DNA from: a virus
Strand: one strand, 5' to 3'
DNA: 39,813 bases
Virus record (IMG/VR): IMGVR_UViG_3300009618_000014
Span: 1-39,813 of that record
Part shown: one piece after another, positions 1 through 8,966 of the stretch
Numbering within the stretch: the stretch's first letter is position 1
Layout: each line of letters starts with the position of its first letter
Notes under the pieces: model-generated
The model's database searches: none
Told to the model about the DNA's origin: nothing
The model's input: only the letters and a program-made list of their open reading frames with translations
Program-made: the position numbers and the translations under genes

Positions 1-1
1 A

Positions 2-3000
2 GGAGGGTTCGACAAGGCCGAGCTTTACGACGACCCCGGCTTCGCCACGGAGCAGCACCATGCCAGGCCGGGGGAGGACGACGACTACAACATGCCGTTC
101 GGGGAGAAGGGGACGGAGCCGGAGAGGACCAAGCACGGGGGCCGCCGGGGCAACACGGACTGGGAGGTCCTGACGGGCCTGGGCGACACGGAGGAGGTCC
201 GCAGGATAGTCTCGCAGGTCTTCGGGGAAGGGTTCAGCGCTGCCATATCCCGTTTCCCGGAGGGCGTAAAGGTGTACCTCGACACCCCCCCCTCCGAGCT
301 TCCGAGGGTGAAGGAGCTTGCCAGGGCCCTGGGGGCCAGGAGCCTGGAGGAGGTCAAGAGGACGGGCAGAAGGGTACCGCACGCCCTTACCGCCTCCCAT
401 AGGTGCGAGTGCCACGGCTTCACGGAGAGCGAGAAGGACAAGTCCGTATGCACCTGCGGCCACCAGTGGCACGAGCACTGGCACAAGGGGGGCTTCGGGT
501 GCAGGTTCAAGGAGGCCGGCACGGGCAGGGGCAACCCCCCCATCCCTGCCAAGACACGCAAGGAGCAGGACCGCCTCCAGCGCAGGTATGAGCGGGGGGA
601 GGCCACCCCGGAGGAGATGCAGCGCCTTTGGCAGATGAAGGGCCTTGTCAAGAAGAACGCTGCCCATCCCTCTGAGCCGGCCTACCGTGCCGCCCAGGTC
701 CTAGCCCAGTTCGGGCAGATTAAGGACAACGACGTCAGGAGGATAGCCAGGGAGATTGACCTCCTGGTGTCAGGGGCCGCCCCCAGGGCGGCCAGCGGGG
801 CCAAGCAGGCGGTGTCCGAGACCCCCATCAAGGTGGTGGAGGACCTGGAGGACGCTCCCCTCCTGCTCAAGTCTGCCCATACGGACGCCGAGAGATTCCG
901 GGAAGACCTCAAGGAGGAGGCACCGGGCCTCGACGCCTACCTCTACCGGTCCGAGGTCTACTGCCCCACCTGCGGGCAGGACATCATCGACGAGCTGGTG
1001 GACAAGCACCTTATCCTCCCGCCCGCCCCCGGCACGGATGCCCCCTGGGCCACGGACTCCGAGCACGTCCCGCAGCCCCTCTTCTTCATGGAGCAGGACG
1101 AGTCCTGCACGAGGTGCGGGGACGACATCGGCAGGGGCAGGAGGGAGCCTGCGGAGCTGTTCACCGAGGAGGACAGGGGATTCCTGGGGGGCATGGGCAT
1201 ATCCGCCTCCCTGAAGGGGCTTACCCAGCAGGTGCTCCCCTCCAACCCCCTCCTCGTCCCCAAGGAGCCTGACCCGGAGACAGCCACGTTCTTCAAGGAG
1301 AGCGAGGGGGACAAGCCCTGCTGCCCGTACTGCGGCTCCGACGACTATGGCCTGATGCCGGCCGACTTCGAGACCGCAAAGTGCAACAAGTGCGGGAGGA
1401 ACTGGCACCACGGGATTGTCGAGGGGATAAACGACCCCAAGACCGCCACCGAGAAGTCGTACGGCACGGGCACCCCGATAGGCGGCACCGAATCCGGCCT
1501 CCCTGCCTCCAAGGAGGACCCCTCCCATCCACGCTCGACCCCCCCTGCCCCCCCTAGCCCCACGATGCCCCCGCAGCAGCAGCCCCAGGCCGAGCCTGGC
1601 CAGCCTGCCCAGCCGCCGCCCACCCCCCAGTCCCAGGTCAGGCAGGTGGTCAACGAGGTGGCCCAGGACAACCCCCAGGCGGACAGGAAGGCCCTGGAGC
1701 AGGTTGCGGAGGGCCTCCAGGAGAGGACTGGTGCCGTGCTCGTCCCCGACATCGACCCGCACGAGACCCCCGAGTTCCTCCCCCCCAAGCCCCGCAAGCA
1801 CCTCGACGACTCCCTTATCGACGAGACCGGCAACCCCCCTATCCCCCTGCACAAGGGGGCAGGCACGGCGGAGGACGAGCCGGACGAGGACGTGACCGAC
1901 CTCGGGACCATATACGGGAGGCCGCTAAGAAGGAGCGCCCCCCCTCCCCAGGGGCCGGGCAGGACGTTCATCAACCAGCCTGCCGCCCAGTACCCTACGG
2001 AGTACCCCGAGGGGTGGATGGAGGCCTGCTACGAGTGCGGGAGGTTCATCCCGGACCTAGACGGCGAGAGCCAGTTCTTCGACTCGGCGGACTTCGCCCG
2101 CAGCGCCCTCATCGACCACTATGCCATAGACCACCCGGACCTGAGGCCCCCCAAGTACCTGGACGAGATTGACGAGCCTACAGGCGGATGGGAGTGGAGG
2201 ATAACCTGCCCCGAATGCGGGGTCGCCCTCAAGAACTTCACGAAGGACGGCGTTGACAGCGTCTTCTACAAGCACTGGACCGCCAACCACTCGGGACGGC
2301 CAGCCCCGTCGAGGAACGACGTGGAGGCGGTCCCGTACAGGAAGGGCAGCGAACCTCCGAAACGGCCCCAGAAGGGGGGAGAGCCGTCCCTCGACCTTAC
2401 CGATAGGGACAAGCAGGAGCTTAGGGCCATGGGCATCCAGGCGAGGAGGAAGACAGCGGAGGACGCCGCCTCATGGTGGGCCGGCACCCCTGCCGACACC
2501 AGGCGCAGCATGGCGGACAGGCTGGGGATAGACAAGTACTGGACCCACTTCAGGTGGACCTCCCTTCCCCCCGGCGTGCAGGACACGGTGAGGATACGCA
2601 TCCAGGAGCCTACCCTGGAGCTTACGGAGGAGGACAGGAAGCACCTCAAGGAGATGGGGGTGCAGGCAGCCAGGGGCAGGGGGGACCCGCTGCTGGCCAA
2701 GAAGCTCTACGAGGAAGGCAAGGAGGCCTTCGAGCACGGCAAGCCGGACGAGGCAGCGGACCTCCTGAAGAAGTCCCTGGACAGCAACCCCTACAACGGC
2801 CCAGCACACTTCATGCTGGGCATCGCCCTGGCACAGGAGGGGGAGATAGGGGGGGCGATATACGAGCTGGAGAGGGCGCTGAGGATAAGGCCCCAGGACA
2901 GCTACGCCTACCACTCCCTTATCAAGGGCATGGAGAAGGGGGGGCTGCTGGACTCCCTCCCGAAGGAGGTCTCGGACCTCCTCCGTGACAAGATGGTGTC

Positions 3001-3676
3001 CAAGGAGGCGGCCGCCCAGGACGTGCTGTGGAGCAGCGAGAAGCTCCTGCCCCCTGAGATGGTCATGAAGTACCGGGGGTTCGAGAGCGCCTACTACACC
3101 AAGACCCCCGAGCAGATGAAGCTCGACCTCGGCCTTACCGACGCTGAGCTGGCGAGGTTCAACCAGCTCCACGACGAGATGGAGGAGAGGGTCCGCAAGT
3201 GGCAGGCAAGGCGTGACAGGCCCCTGTCGGACTTCAGCGGCAAGGACGACGGGGCCCCGGATGAGGCAATCGGCGAGATAGAGGACTACGAGCGAAGCTA
3301 TGGCCCGCAGGCCAAGGCGATGCGTGACAGGGATATCATACGGACCCACAAGAAGCACCAAAAAAAGCGTGCCGACTGGCCGTACAGGCAGATGCCCCCT
3401 CCGGGAGAGATATCCCGCATGAAGACGGACACGGGGGTATGGAGGGGGGAGGACGGCCCGTTCGACACCCCGGCCAGCACCTATGGCAAGGGCCCGAAGC
3501 CCCAGCCCATGCCGGACGAGTACCGCCTGCCCGACTTCCCGTCCGTGCAGCCCCACGGGGAGGCAAGGGCATGCCCCAACTGCAAGGCCACGGACGCCCG
3601 CCCTGTCGAGGACCCGGACAGCCCTGGCGAAAGCCTAATGGAATGTGGTAGTTGCGGGGCGTTCTTCTCCCTCTAG
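2..3676 (+). CDS. Giant multi-zinc-ribbon, TPR-containing phage protein, 5' end outside window
   Basis: I do not recognise a named family. The frame is open from base 2, so the ATG at 92 (1,194 residues) is probably internal and the gene starts to the left of the window. Counting from that ATG there are repeated Cys pairs at about residues 104-140 (also His-rich), 290, 339, 410-440, 646, 706 and 1161-1190 (CPNC...CGSC at the C-terminus). A Pro/Gln-rich linker lies at about 470-520. Two TPR-like helical hairpins sit at about 868-950 (ALAQEGEIGGAIYELERAL). A short motif T-x2-D-R/K-x2-L-x2-MG-I/V-x-A recurs three times. It is the first gene of the head block, directly before the prohead protease, where portal or portal-associated genes are often found. 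A structural or packaging-associated role is inferred only from position. The modular composition suggests several fused units. Confidence 0.85.
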   Translation, partial: GGFDKAELYDDPGFATEQHHARPGEDDDYNMPFGEKGTEPERTKHGGRRGNTDWEVLTGLGDTEEVRRIVSQVFGEGFSAAISRFPEGVKVYLDTPPSELPRVKELARALGARSLEEVKRTGRRVPHALTASHRCECHGFTESEKDKSVCTCGHQWHEHWHKGGFGCRFKEAGTGRGNPPIPAKTRKEQDRLQRRYERGEATPEEMQRLWQMKGLVKKNAAHPSEPAYRAAQVLAQFGQIKDNDVRRIAREIDLLVSGAAPRAASGAKQAVSETPIKVVEDLEDAPLLLKSAHTDAERFREDLKEEAPGLDAYLYRSEVYCPTCGQDIIDELVDKHLILPPAPGTDAPWATDSEHVPQPLFFMEQDESCTRCGDDIGRGRREPAELFTEEDRGFLGGMGISASLKGLTQQVLPSNPLLVPKEPDPETATFFKESEGDKPCCPYCGSDDYGLMPADFETAKCNKCGRNWHHGIVEGINDPKTATEKSYGTGTPIGGTESGLPASKEDPSHPRSTPPAPPSPTMPPQQQPQAEPGQPAQPPPTPQSQVRQVVNEVAQDNPQADRKALEQVAEGLQERTGAVLVPDIDPHETPEFLPPKPRKHLDDSLIDETGNPPIPLHKGAGTAEDEPDEDVTDLGTIYGRPLRRSAPPPQGPGRTFINQPAAQYPTEYPEGWMEACYECGRFIPDLDGESQFFDSADFARSALIDHYAIDHPDLRPPKYLDEIDEPTGGWEWRITCPECGVALKNFTKDGVDSVFYKHWTANHSGRPAPSRNDVEAVPYRKGSEPPKRPQKGGEPSLDLTDRDKQELRAMGIQARRKTAEDAASWWAGTPADTRRSMADRLGIDKYWTHFRWTSLPPGVQDTVRIRIQEPTLELTEEDRKHLKEMGVQAARGRGDPLLAKKLYEEGKEAFEHGKPDEAADLLKKSLDSNPYNGPAHFMLGIALAQEGEIGGAIYELERALRIRPQDSYAYHSLIKGMEKGGLLDSLPKEVSDLLRDKMVSKEAAAQDVLWSSEKLLPPEMVMKYRGFESAYYTKTPEQMKLDLGLTDAELARFNQLHDEMEERVRKWQARRDRPLSDFSGKDDGAPDEAIGEIEDYERSYGPQAKAMRDRDIIRTHKKHQKKRADWPYRQMPPPGEISRMKTDTGVWRGEDGPFDTPASTYGKGPKPQPMPDEYRLPDFPSVQPHGEARACPNCKATDARPVEDPDSPGESLMECGSCGAFFSL

Positions 3677-3717
3677 GGCAAATACATACTAGGGAACACC
3701 TTTAGTAGGCAGAGCAA

Positions 3718-4617
3718 ATGGCCTTTCCCAAGACGGCGAATGCGGTGGTCAGAGAGCCGGTGCTCTCCTCCCATGACTGGGAGAGGGCATGGGGGAGCCT
3801 TGCCTTCCATATCCCCCTGTCCCCGGAGGCCAGGGGGTTCTGGAAGACCGCCTCGTCCGCCCAGAGCAAGTACCTGCTGAGCCACTGCACCATCATGTCC
3901 TCCGTGGCCACGGAGGAGGAGCCTTACGACTACCTCATCCGCCCTGCCAGCGCCCACCTGGTGAACAACAACGACGACGCCTGGTCCAACGAGGTCATGA
4001 AGATGTCCCACCGTACCTTCGTGGGGGCGTTCAACTTCGTGGAGCACTTCCAGAACTCGAAGTACGCCAAGGGGCACATCATCGACAGCATCCTGCGGAG
4101 GATACACCTCACCCAGGACCCCAGGGACAGCGTCTACTTCGTGGACATCCTGGTCGCCACGGACCTCTCCCACAGGAAGCTGGCGAACGACATACGGACC
4201 GGCAAGGTCAAGTACCTCAGCATGGGGTGCGTGACGGACCTCGTCATCTGCTCCTTCTGCGGCCAGAGGGTGGCCGACGCAGGCTCCTACTGCCACCACC
4301 TCCAGTTCAACAAGGGGGCCTTCCTGCCCGACGACGACGGCGTGCCGAGGCGGATAGCCGAGCTTTGCGGCCACAAGTCCCTGCCAGGAGGCGGGGTACG
4401 GTTCGTGGAGGCGTCCTGGGTACAGACCCCGGCGTTCCCAGGGGCGGTCAAAAGGTCCATAGTGGCGGAGGAGTGGCTCGGCCCTGCCACCCAGTACACC
4501 CGGCAGGTGGCCTCGGACGAGGAGTTCGCCAAGGCAGCCTCGGAGAACGACAACTACCAGGGCCTTAATGTGGGAGAGTACCTCCTCTCCATGGACGACG
4601 GGAGGAACCTAAGATAA
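3718..4617 (+). CDS. Prohead (capsid maturation) protease
   Basis: 299 residues. The pattern fits phage prohead serine proteases of the herpesvirus-assemblin-like fold. A 'THRTFVGAFNFVEHF'-type strand carries a candidate catalytic His110, followed by YAKGHIID and a hydrophobic strand. The candidate nucleophile is Ser168 in YLSMGC, immediately followed by CSFCG...YCHHL (Cys178, Cys181, Cys192), a small Cys/His cluster often seen after the catalytic strand in phage relatives. Such enzymes cut scaffold and the N-termini of capsid proteins during head maturation. The context supports this: the scaffold-like gene follows with a one-base stop/start overlap (TAATG) and the capsid gene is 3 kb downstream. 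The ribosome site is weak (AGGCAGAG). No second catalytic His could be assigned with confidence. Confidence 0.8.
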   Translation: MAFPKTANAVVREPVLSSHDWERAWGSLAFHIPLSPEARGFWKTASSAQSKYLLSHCTIMSSVATEEEPYDYLIRPASAHLVNNNDDAWSNEVMKMSHRTFVGAFNFVEHFQNSKYAKGHIIDSILRRIHLTQDPRDSVYFVDILVATDLSHRKLANDIRTGKVKYLSMGCVTDLVICSFCGQRVADAGSYCHHLQFNKGAFLPDDDGVPRRIAELCGHKSLPGGGVRFVEASWVQTPAFPGAVKRSIVAEEWLGPATQYTRQVASDEEFAKAASENDNYQGLNVGEYLLSMDDGRNLR

Positions 4618-6809
4618 TGGCAGGACCCAACCCCCTAATCGCCGCCTACCAGCGCAAGCTGGCCGAGCTGGGCGAGCTTGACAGCGAGATAAACAGGCTG
4701 GACATGACCCTCCCCGAGGGCGAGGGGGGGAAGACCTTCGACTACCTTGCCCAGAAGCGCCAGGAGATAGAGCGTGAGATACGGGGCATGAAGGAGAAGA
4801 TTGACCTCCTGTCCGCCTGGCAGAGGCTCAAGGAGGGCATGCACTGGTCCGAGGGCCTCCGCTCCCAGCTAGACGGCCTGGACGAGAGCATAGGGGAGAT
4901 AGCCACCAGCAGGTCCGCCGAGGGCGGGGCCGGGGAGGCCGGGGCACTACCCCCGGAGCAGCCCCCTGCCGAGGCCCCGGAGCAGCCTGCGCCTGCGCCA
5001 GAGGCACCCCCCGAGCCTTCCCCCACCGAGGAAACACCGCCTCCGCCACCCCCAGCGCCCGTCCAGGCGGCCAAGAAAGACAACTATCCGATTCCTGATA
5101 AGAAGGGCAGTAGTGGCCCTAACCCTGAGAGAGGAAAGACTATGGCAAACGATTCCAAGACCTCGCTGAAGACAGCGCTAGCCGACATGAAGGCCAGCAG
5201 GGAGGCGGTAACCAGGGAGGCCAAGACCCGTGTCGCAGCCGCCTGGACCATCGCCAAGACCATGCTGCCCACAGCGCCCCCGGAGGCGCAGAAGGCCTTT
5301 GCGCAAACGCTGCTGGCGAACGGCACCAAGGCGCTGATTGCGGCCCTGAAGCAGACCGCCGTCAATGCCCACTATACCAAGGTGGCCGAAGAGTTCAAGA
5401 AGGTCCACAAGGTCGAGCTGAACGACCTGCTTGAGGACCCCTCCGTCCTGACCAAGGAGAAGGGAGCTGTCAAGTCCGAGGTCAAGGGCGACCCGAAGAG
5501 CGCCACCGGGAAGCAGGCAGACGACCGTAAGGACTCCGGCCCCCAGCCCTCGACCTACAACGACGGCCGTGGCTGCGGCGGCGGCACCCACTCCGAGCCG
5601 AAGGAAGTCGATGCAGGCAAGGCTGCGGAGCGCCCAGGGGCAGGAGAGCGCCCCGGCGACACCGTGAACCTGTCCGAGGGCAAGTCCGCTGGCAAGGAGA
5701 GCGACAAGGCGGACGAGAAGCTGGAGAAGGCCAAGGCGAAGCAGGAGGTCAAGGACGCCAAGAAGGACGCCTCTGCCAAGACGGCCCAGCCCGTTCCTCC
5801 CCCGGCACCGCCCGCAGCACCGCTCGCACCGCCCGCCGAGGGCGGGGCAGCACCGCCAGCGGAGCCTCCTGTCGAGGAGACGCCCGCTGAGGAGCCTCCC
5901 GCCGACATCCCGCCCGTCGAGGGCGAGGGCGCACTCCCGCCCGCACCCCCTGCCGAGGGGGGGGCGGCCGAGATGGTGACCGAGGAGAAGATTAAGGACA
6001 TCGTCGAGAAGGTCGAGGAGGTCGCCGAGGAGATTAAGGAGCTTGAGAAGGACATCTCTACGGAGACCAGGGAGGGCGAGGAGGTCCCTGAGGGCGTCCT
6101 TGAGACCGAGGGCAAGGAGCTGGAGGAGACCGGAGAGCAGCTTGAGGGGGAGGGCGAGTCCCTGGAAGGAGAGGGGGAGGCGCTCAACCTCGACAGCATC
6201 TTCAACGAGGAGGCCATCGACGACAAGACCTCCGCACTCGCCAACGAGGGGGACAACTCCGGGGCAGAGTTCTTTGCACCCTCTGCCGCCGTGGAGCTGG
6301 AGGCCGCCATCGACGACAGCGGCATGGGCAGCATCCAGGACATGTTCTCCGTCGTAGGCTCCGACGCCGACCCGCTGGCAGCCCTGCTCGACGTCAAGAC
6401 GGCTGCCCAGGTGGCAGGCATAGACGTGGTCCCCAGCTTCACCGGGGAGGCGGCCAAGAAGTTCCAGAGCGACACGGCCGGCAGTGACGGCAGGGACTTC
6501 GAGGACGACCACTCCGCCACCCTGTGGGCAGAGGTCATCAAGACCTCCGACCTGCCGGAGTTCAAGGACTCTGGCCCTGGCAAGGGCCCCGTCCGGGTCC
6601 CGCAGGACTCCCAGCCCAAGCTGGAGTCCCCCAAGGACGGCGAGGCACCCTCTTCCCAGGGCAAGGCGGCCGCCAAGCCCGCTGACAAGAAGGCCCCGGC
6701 TACCCTGAGGAAGATAAAGCCGGTTATCGCCTCCGACAAGGACGCTGTCCGCAGCATCGACCTCGCCGACGCCCTGTTCGGGGACGGCGGTGCCGGAGAG
6801 GGCCGGTAG
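4617..6809 (+). CDS. Scaffold / prohead core-like protein with internal start
   Basis: 730 residues, very acidic and low in complexity, as expected for a scaffolding protein; the assignment rests on composition and position between protease and capsid genes. Residues 1-85 are coiled coil (EINRLDM... EIEREIRGMKEKIDLL) and 100-150 are Ala/Pro/Glu-rich. A helical basic-acidic segment begins at an internal Met176. A Pro/Ala-rich linker lies at about 385-440, a strongly predicted acidic coiled coil at 450-515 (KIKDIVEKVEEVAEEIKEL) and a more complex acidic C-terminal third that may contact the capsid protein. Start ATG 4617 overlaps the protease stop by one base, so translation is probably coupled. 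The internal ATG at 5142 has its own good ribosome site and could give a 555-residue short form. A terminator-like hairpin follows the stop. Confidence 0.7.
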   Translation: MAGPNPLIAAYQRKLAELGELDSEINRLDMTLPEGEGGKTFDYLAQKRQEIEREIRGMKEKIDLLSAWQRLKEGMHWSEGLRSQLDGLDESIGEIATSRSAEGGAGEAGALPPEQPPAEAPEQPAPAPEAPPEPSPTEETPPPPPPAPVQAAKKDNYPIPDKKGSSGPNPERGKTMANDSKTSLKTALADMKASREAVTREAKTRVAAAWTIAKTMLPTAPPEAQKAFAQTLLANGTKALIAALKQTAVNAHYTKVAEEFKKVHKVELNDLLEDPSVLTKEKGAVKSEVKGDPKSATGKQADDRKDSGPQPSTYNDGRGCGGGTHSEPKEVDAGKAAERPGAGERPGDTVNLSEGKSAGKESDKADEKLEKAKAKQEVKDAKKDASAKTAQPVPPPAPPAAPLAPPAEGGAAPPAEPPVEETPAEEPPADIPPVEGEGALPPAPPAEGGAAEMVTEEKIKDIVEKVEEVAEEIKELEKDISTETREGEEVPEGVLETEGKELEETGEQLEGEGESLEGEGEALNLDSIFNEEAIDDKTSALANEGDNSGAEFFAPSAAVELEAAIDDSGMGSIQDMFSVVGSDADPLAALLDVKTAAQVAGIDVVPSFTGEAAKKFQSDTAGSDGRDFEDDHSATLWAEVIKTSDLPEFKDSGPGKGPVRVPQDSQPKLESPKDGEAPSSQGKAAAKPADKKAPATLRKIKPVIASDKDAVRSIDLADALFGDGGAGEGR
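5129..5144 (+). promoter_or_regulatory. Internal ribosome binding site and in-frame ATG inside the scaffold gene
   Basis: An AGAGGAA Shine-Dalgarno-like stretch (5130-5136) sits five bases before an in-frame ATG at 5142, in the middle of the scaffold-like gene. The following residues (MANDSKTSLKTAL) look like a normal protein N-terminus, and codon choice changes noticeably around this point. A nested shorter scaffold product would parallel lambda C/Nu3 and herpesvirus UL26/UL26.5. This is inferred from sequence only. Confidence 0.5.
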
Positions 6810-7195
6810 CCAGGTAGGCATGCGCAGTCAACGCCCCCCGGGCCAGCCGGGGGGCTATCCCCTTGCCCCTATGCAACCCAACCCATCCTACGGCCCCATC
6901 ATGGGGGACCTTATAACATATACGGGGGAAGGCCTTCCCTCCCTCGTCCCTGTCCCCTCCGTCCTCCTTCCCGTACCCAAGATGCCAGCGAGTCGGGCTT
7001 ACACGGCTGGAACCCCGCCAAACAAGCGCCCGGAGCCGACTTCCGGGCGTCCCTTCTAGCCGGAATTTCCCAAGTTCCACAACTACGGACCCCCTTATAT
7101 GTAGGCGTGTGTGGCATGCTATAGCCCCGGATGTCCCTCCCTGGACGACGGGCTGGCTGGCCGCATAATCCAACCGCCTACGATGGAGTAGTCAA
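6810..7195 (+). other. Gene-free control region between scaffold and capsid genes
   Basis: 386 bases with no convincing gene; short frames here lack plausible codon use. It holds a perfect hairpin just after the scaffold stop (6833-6855), a CCCCAT-C-ATGGGG inverted repeat near 6896-6908, an AT-rich TTATAACATATA segment (6911-6922), a 14-base perfect palindrome GGGAAGGCCTTCCC (6926-6939) and a second AT-rich CTTATATG tract near 7095. It precedes the two genes expected to be expressed most strongly (decoration and major capsid), so it probably carries a terminator plus a dedicated late promoter. Exact promoter elements are not proven. Confidence 0.6.
6833..6855 (+). terminator. Strong hairpin after scaffold gene, terminator-like
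   Basis: A perfect 9-base-pair stem (GCCCCCCGG / CCGGGGGGC) with a GCCAG loop lies 24 bases after the scaffold stop. The downstream tract is pyrimidine-rich but not a T-run, so it may attenuate, terminate with a factor or protect RNA rather than act as a classic intrinsic terminator. Confidence 0.55.
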
Positions 7196-7843
7196 ATGGG
7201 TCTAAAGCTCATCTACTACGGGCAGAACGACTCGGTGAACTGCACGCCCGACGTGCTCCTGACCGGCGACCCCGGCACCGACCAGCAAACGCTGATTAGC
7301 GCCGGATACCTGGGCGGGCGCATCATGGCGCTGGCAGGAGACCCCCAGAACGCAGTCGGGGTCAGCACTGTCATCGTGCCCTGCGACGTGGACTCTACCC
7401 CCGGTGTCTCGGGGATGGAGACCGCCAAGGCAGGCATCGTCGGCCCTGGCCCGTACAACCCGAACGACAATTACTACACCTCGACGGCGACCACCACCGT
7501 GGCGGCGGGCAACATCCCCTTCGGGACGCTGCTCAACGGCCCTGGCGAGTTCTCTGGCGCAGTCGGGCCTGCCGGTTCCAAGAAGGCCCCGATTGTCCGG
7601 GCGCTTTGGCAGGGGAACCTCAACCAGGAGTCGTACGACACGAACTCCTATGCCCTGGCGGCCTATGCAGTAGGACAGTACGTCTACGCCGGGGGCAGCA
7701 CCAGCCCTCACGCCTCCAACGTGGGACTGTACACCTCGTCTGGAAACTACTCCCAGACGGCGGGCAACCGCATCCCCGTGGGAATCTGCACTCACGTGCC
7801 GACCACCCAGGAGCCTTGGCTCGGCGTAGCCAGCCTGCTATAA
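7196..7843 (+). CDS. Putative head decoration protein
   Basis: 215 residues, rich in Gly, Ser, Thr, Asn and Tyr, with a beta-type pattern and no membrane segment. It lies directly upstream of the major capsid gene, the usual place of lambda gpD-like or other head-stabilising proteins, and is separated from it by only 22 bases. Codon use resembles the capsid gene (CGC/CGT, ATC/ATT) and differs from the AGG- and ATA-rich neighbours, which suggests strong expression. The start at 7196 has a GGAG ribosome site nine bases upstream. The function is inferred from position, composition and codon use; I cannot tie it to a named family. Confidence 0.6.
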   Translation: MGLKLIYYGQNDSVNCTPDVLLTGDPGTDQQTLISAGYLGGRIMALAGDPQNAVGVSTVIVPCDVDSTPGVSGMETAKAGIVGPGPYNPNDNYYTSTATTTVAAGNIPFGTLLNGPGEFSGAVGPAGSKKAPIVRALWQGNLNQESYDTNSYALAAYAVGQYVYAGGSTSPHASNVGLYTSSGNYSQTAGNRIPVGICTHVPTTQEPWLGVASLL

Positions 7844-7865
7844 GGCAGCGAGAGGAGACAAACAG

Positions 7866-8867
7866 ATGGCAAACCTTTCCCGCACTCAACAGCAGACGGC
7901 AATGCTAGGCCAACTGCTGAAGACGGCCGGCGGCCGGCAGAAGCTAGCCGCTAGCCTCGGACCGTCCCTCCGCAGGCGTCGTGACTACATGAGCATCGCA
8001 CGCAAGGCGCTCATGGTCGAGACCCTGCCGGACGGCGCTCTGCCCATCTACGACAAGGAGTTCGACATTGCCGCCCAGACCGTTTCCGGTCCTGCGGGCG
8101 GGTCCTTTGTCGAGGCCTTCGTGGTGGGCGAGGAGGGCGGCGACATCGTTCGGGTCACCAAGCCGAAGCGTGTCACCGTTCCGACGTTTGAAATCGTGTC
8201 GAACCCGATGATTCCCATCACGCAGATTAAGGAGCGTCGGTTCGACCTGGTCGCCCGCTCCCTCAACCTGGCGAAGGCCGAGGTTGGGGCAGCCGAGGAC
8301 GGGTACGTCTTCGGGCTGTTCGACGCCGTGGCAGCCGCAGCCAACGCCCAGGTGGTGCTGGACAACGCAGCCAGGGCCGGCAGCGGCCTGTTCGACCCCG
8401 TCTACAACGGGGACATAGCCATCAGCCCGCCCATCGACCTCAACTCGATGGCTGACGGCTTCGGGCAGGTGCAGCGGCACGACCTGTCTGTGGCGTTCTG
8501 CTTCTTCAACCCGAGGGACTACACGGACCTCCTGAAGTGGACGCAGCAGAACATCGACCGTGAGACGCAGCGCAAGCTGCTCAAGACCGGCGTCATGGGA
8601 TACCTGTGGGGAGCCACCCTCCTCCAGTCCCGTAAGGTCGGCTTCGGGTGCGTCTACATCCTGGCGGACGCCGAGTTCCTGGGCGTCATCCCGGAGCGTA
8701 TCCCGCTCACCGTCATGTCCGCCGACAGGCCGGACCTCAGGCAGATTGGGTTCAGCATCTTCGAGAACCTGGGCTTCCTGGTGTTTAACCCCTCCGGCGT
8801 GCAGCGGCTCACCGTCACCGGGCGCTACAAGGCCTGGGACGGCTCGACCAACCAGGGCGAGAACTAA
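7866..8867 (+). CDS. Major capsid protein (HK97-type)
   Basis: 333 residues. The N-terminal about 45 residues are basic and helical (SLRRRRDYMSIARKAL), typical of a segment removed or rearranged in maturation. The body has the alternating helix/strand pattern of HK97-fold capsids: an E-loop-like 'PLKV..TFEIVSNP'-type region at about 95-125, a long spine-helix-like stretch at 130-160, and a C-terminal A-domain with YLWGATLLQSRKV and VYILADAEFLGVIPERIPL. The ribosome site GAGAGGAG is good. The codon mix is the most host-like in the window. It is followed by a 13-base-pair hairpin that ends the capsid transcript. Protease and scaffold-like genes upstream support the call. Identification is by pattern and context, not by alignment. 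Confidence 0.8.
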   Translation: MANLSRTQQQTAMLGQLLKTAGGRQKLAASLGPSLRRRRDYMSIARKALMVETLPDGALPIYDKEFDIAAQTVSGPAGGSFVEAFVVGEEGGDIVRVTKPKRVTVPTFEIVSNPMIPITQIKERRFDLVARSLNLAKAEVGAAEDGYVFGLFDAVAAAANAQVVLDNAARAGSGLFDPVYNGDIAISPPIDLNSMADGFGQVQRHDLSVAFCFFNPRDYTDLLKWTQQNIDRETQRKLLKTGVMGYLWGATLLQSRKVGFGCVYILADAEFLGVIPERIPLTVMSADRPDLRQIGFSIFENLGFLVFNPSGVQRLTVTGRYKAWDGSTNQGEN

Positions 8868-8889
8868 AGCCCTTCATCAACAGTCCTCC

Positions 8890-8919
8890 AAGGCGGGGGC
8901 CCAACAGGGCCCTCGCCTT
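8890..8919 (+). terminator. Hairpin terminator after the major capsid gene
   Basis: The arms 8890-8902 and 8907-8919 form 13 base pairs (one G-T wobble) around an AACA loop, 22 bases after the capsid stop. The following bases are pyrimidine-rich. The strength and position match a terminator or RNA-stabilising hairpin for the highly expressed capsid unit. Confidence 0.75.
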
Positions 8920-8966
8920 CCTGTCTCTCCCCCCCCGACACACCGAAAACCTCAGTATTATGGGGC

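Noticed and set aside
770-1852. Long minus-strand open frames opposite the first gene (also 2471-3556)
   Set aside because: They lack ribosome sites and protein-like composition and mirror a well-supported plus-strand gene; high GC creates long antisense frames.
5178-6821. 547-residue minus-strand frame opposite the scaffold gene
   Set aside because: Leu/Gly-rich translation is the antisense of Glu/Pro-rich coding sequence; no start signal.
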